This document shows positions 63,029-64,000 of a stretch of 64,000 bases of DNA, piece after piece. The stretch covers positions 3,968,001 to 4,032,000 of the forward strand of contig NZ_JAUSRB010000002.1 of NCBI RefSeq assembly GCF_030811595.1, written 5' to 3'. The DNA comes from Streptosporangium brasiliense (GTDB lineage: Bacteria > Actinomycetota > Actinomycetes > Streptosporangiales > Streptosporangiaceae). Made by a program: the position numbers and the translations under genes. The notes beneath the pieces were generated by a model. It saw only the letters and a list, made by a program, of their open reading frames with translations. It ran no database searches and was not told where the DNA came from. Every line of letters begins with the position of its first letter. The first letter of the stretch is position 1.

Positions 63029-64000
63029 TCAGACCTCTTCGACGCTGCTCGGCTCACGCCGGGACAGGTCGATGCCGAGCTCTTCCGCGGCGCGGAAGAC
63101 GTCCTCGTCGGTGTCACGCATCTCGATGGACATGCCGTCGCTGGAGAGCACCTCGACGTTCAGGCACAGCGACTGCATTTCCTTGATGAGGACCTTGAAC
63201 GACTCCGGAATGCCGGGCTCGGGGATGTTCTCGCCCTTGACGATGGCCTCGTAGACCTTCACCCGGCCCAGGACGTCGTCGGACTTGATCGTCAACTGCT
63301 CCTGCAGGGCGTAGGCGGCGCCGTAGGCCTCCAGCGCCCACACCTCCATCTCACCGAAACGCTGCCCGCCGAACTGCGCCTTACCACCCAGCGGCTGCTG
63401 GGTGATCATGGAGTACGGACCGGTCGACCGCGCGTGGATCTTGTCGTCGACCAGGTGGAGCAGCTTCAGGATGTAGATGTAGCCGACCGAGATCGGGTGC
63501 GGGAACGGCTCGCCGGAACGGCCGTCGAACAGCCGGGCCTTGCCGCTGGACTGCACCAGCCGGTCCCCGTCACGGTTGGGGACGGTGCTGTCGAGCAGGC
63601 CGACGATCTCTTCCTCGTGGGCGCCGTCGAAGATCGGGGTGGCCATGTTGGTGCGCGGGTCGACCTCGGCGAAGCCCTTGTCGCGCAGCCGCTCGGCCCA
63701 GGCCTCCTGGATGCCGGTGATGTCCCAGCCGCGGGCGGCGATCCACCCCAGATGGGTCTCCAGCACCTGGCCGACGTTCATCCGGCCGGGCACGCCCAGC
63801 GGGTTGAGGATGATGTCGACCGGCGTGCCGTCCTCCAGGAACGGCATGTCCTCGACCGGGAGGATCTTGGAGATGACACCCTTGTTGCCGTGCCGGCCGG
63901 CCAGCTTGTCACCGTCGGTGATCTTACGCTTCTGCGCCACGTAGACGCGGACCAGCTCGTTGACCCCCGGCGGCAGCTCGTCGCCCTCCTCACGGCTGAA
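63029..64000 (-). CDS. rpoB: RNA polymerase beta subunit, C-terminal part (5' end outside window); likely second rpoB copy
   Basis: About 323 C-terminal residues. VYVAQKRKITDGDKLAGRHGNKGVISKILPVEDMPFLEDGTPVDIILNPLGVPGRMNVGQVLE is the invariant active-site region H/I, and MITQQPLGGKAQFGGQRFGEMEVWALEAYGAA is the C-terminal clamp contact. It ends LSRREPSSVEEV, like Streptomyces RpoB. The frame is open to the window edge. No rpoC follows: a small unknown gene starts 41 nt later. In Streptosporangiales a duplicated rpoB (rpoB(R), rifamycin-tolerant) exists apart from rpoBC, and this could be that copy. The rifampicin region is outside the window, so the variant cannot be read. Confidence 0.93.
   Translation of the reverse strand, partial: FSREEGDELPPGVNELVRVYVAQKRKITDGDKLAGRHGNKGVISKILPVEDMPFLEDGTPVDIILNPLGVPGRMNVGQVLETHLGWIAARGWDITGIQEAWAERLRDKGFAEVDPRTNMATPIFDGAHEEEIVGLLDSTVPNRDGDRLVQSSGKARLFDGRSGEPFPHPISVGYIYILKLLHLVDDKIHARSTGPYSMITQQPLGGKAQFGGQRFGEMEVWALEAYGAAYALQEQLTIKSDDVLGRVKVYEAIVKGENIPEPGIPESFKVLIKEMQSLCLNVEVLSSDGMSIEMRDTDEDVFRAAEELGIDLSRREPSSVEEV

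Overview
The window is high-GC actinobacterial chromosome, most likely from the order Streptosporangiales (Streptosporangium/Nonomuraea-like). The evidence is the actinobacterial gene orders (tig-clpP1-clpP2-clpX-valS; mreBCD-mrdA-rodA; rne-rplU-rpmA-obgE-proB-proA ... nadD-rsfS-gpgP), an rrn operon without spacer tRNAs, many apparently leaderless genes, and an rpoB gene that is not followed by rpoC, a duplication known from this order. The genus is inference; no database search was possible.

Left part (1-43 kb) is core genome. It holds protein quality control (3' end of trigger factor, ClpP1, ClpP2, ClpX, with a ClgR-type operator before clpP1), valyl-tRNA synthetase, a complete 16S-23S-5S operon with two good promoters and a 23S processing stem, folC with its DUF4233 partner, an MFS protein with a long repetitive hydrophilic tail, ndk, and the elongation/cell-shape operon mreB-mreC-mreD-mrdA-rodA. 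In that operon a 48-codon repeat-built ORF sits exactly between mrdA and rodA with ATGA overlaps on both sides. Next come a small ORF, an HTH/TPR regulator coupled to an APH-like kinase, the radical-SAM/DUF2344 pair, RNase E/G, L21, L27, Obg, ProB and ProA. A DoxX-type membrane protein, a membrane-anchored Ser/Thr kinase and an M48 peptidase interrupt the order before nadD, rsfS and a GpgP-like phosphatase.

Right part (43.1-62.5 kb) is accessory and rich in regulators. It lies between two identical, directly repeated tRNA-Ala(GGC) genes and reaches a third, tRNA-less copy of their 3' flank. It contains a PadR regulator with twin 16-bp palindromes over its own promoter and a DUF998 membrane protein, a SARP/NB-ARC/TPR regulator, a WYL regulator divergent from a small beta-barrel-like protein, an OmpR-type two-component system divergent from a membrane-anchored Pro/Ala-rich protein, DUF523, small membrane proteins, an SRPBCC protein, a CynX-type transporter, an AlaX-like tRNA-editing homologue, a DUF574 methyltransferase, an ECF41 sigma factor with its own ECF41-type promoter, a DHA2 drug exporter, and a MarR/SnoaL-like pair.

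The right edge (62.5-64 kb) carries, on the minus strand, the C-terminal part of an RNA polymerase beta subunit followed 41 nt later by a small unknown gene instead of rpoC. This is the strongest sign of a second, stand-alone rpoB paralogue.
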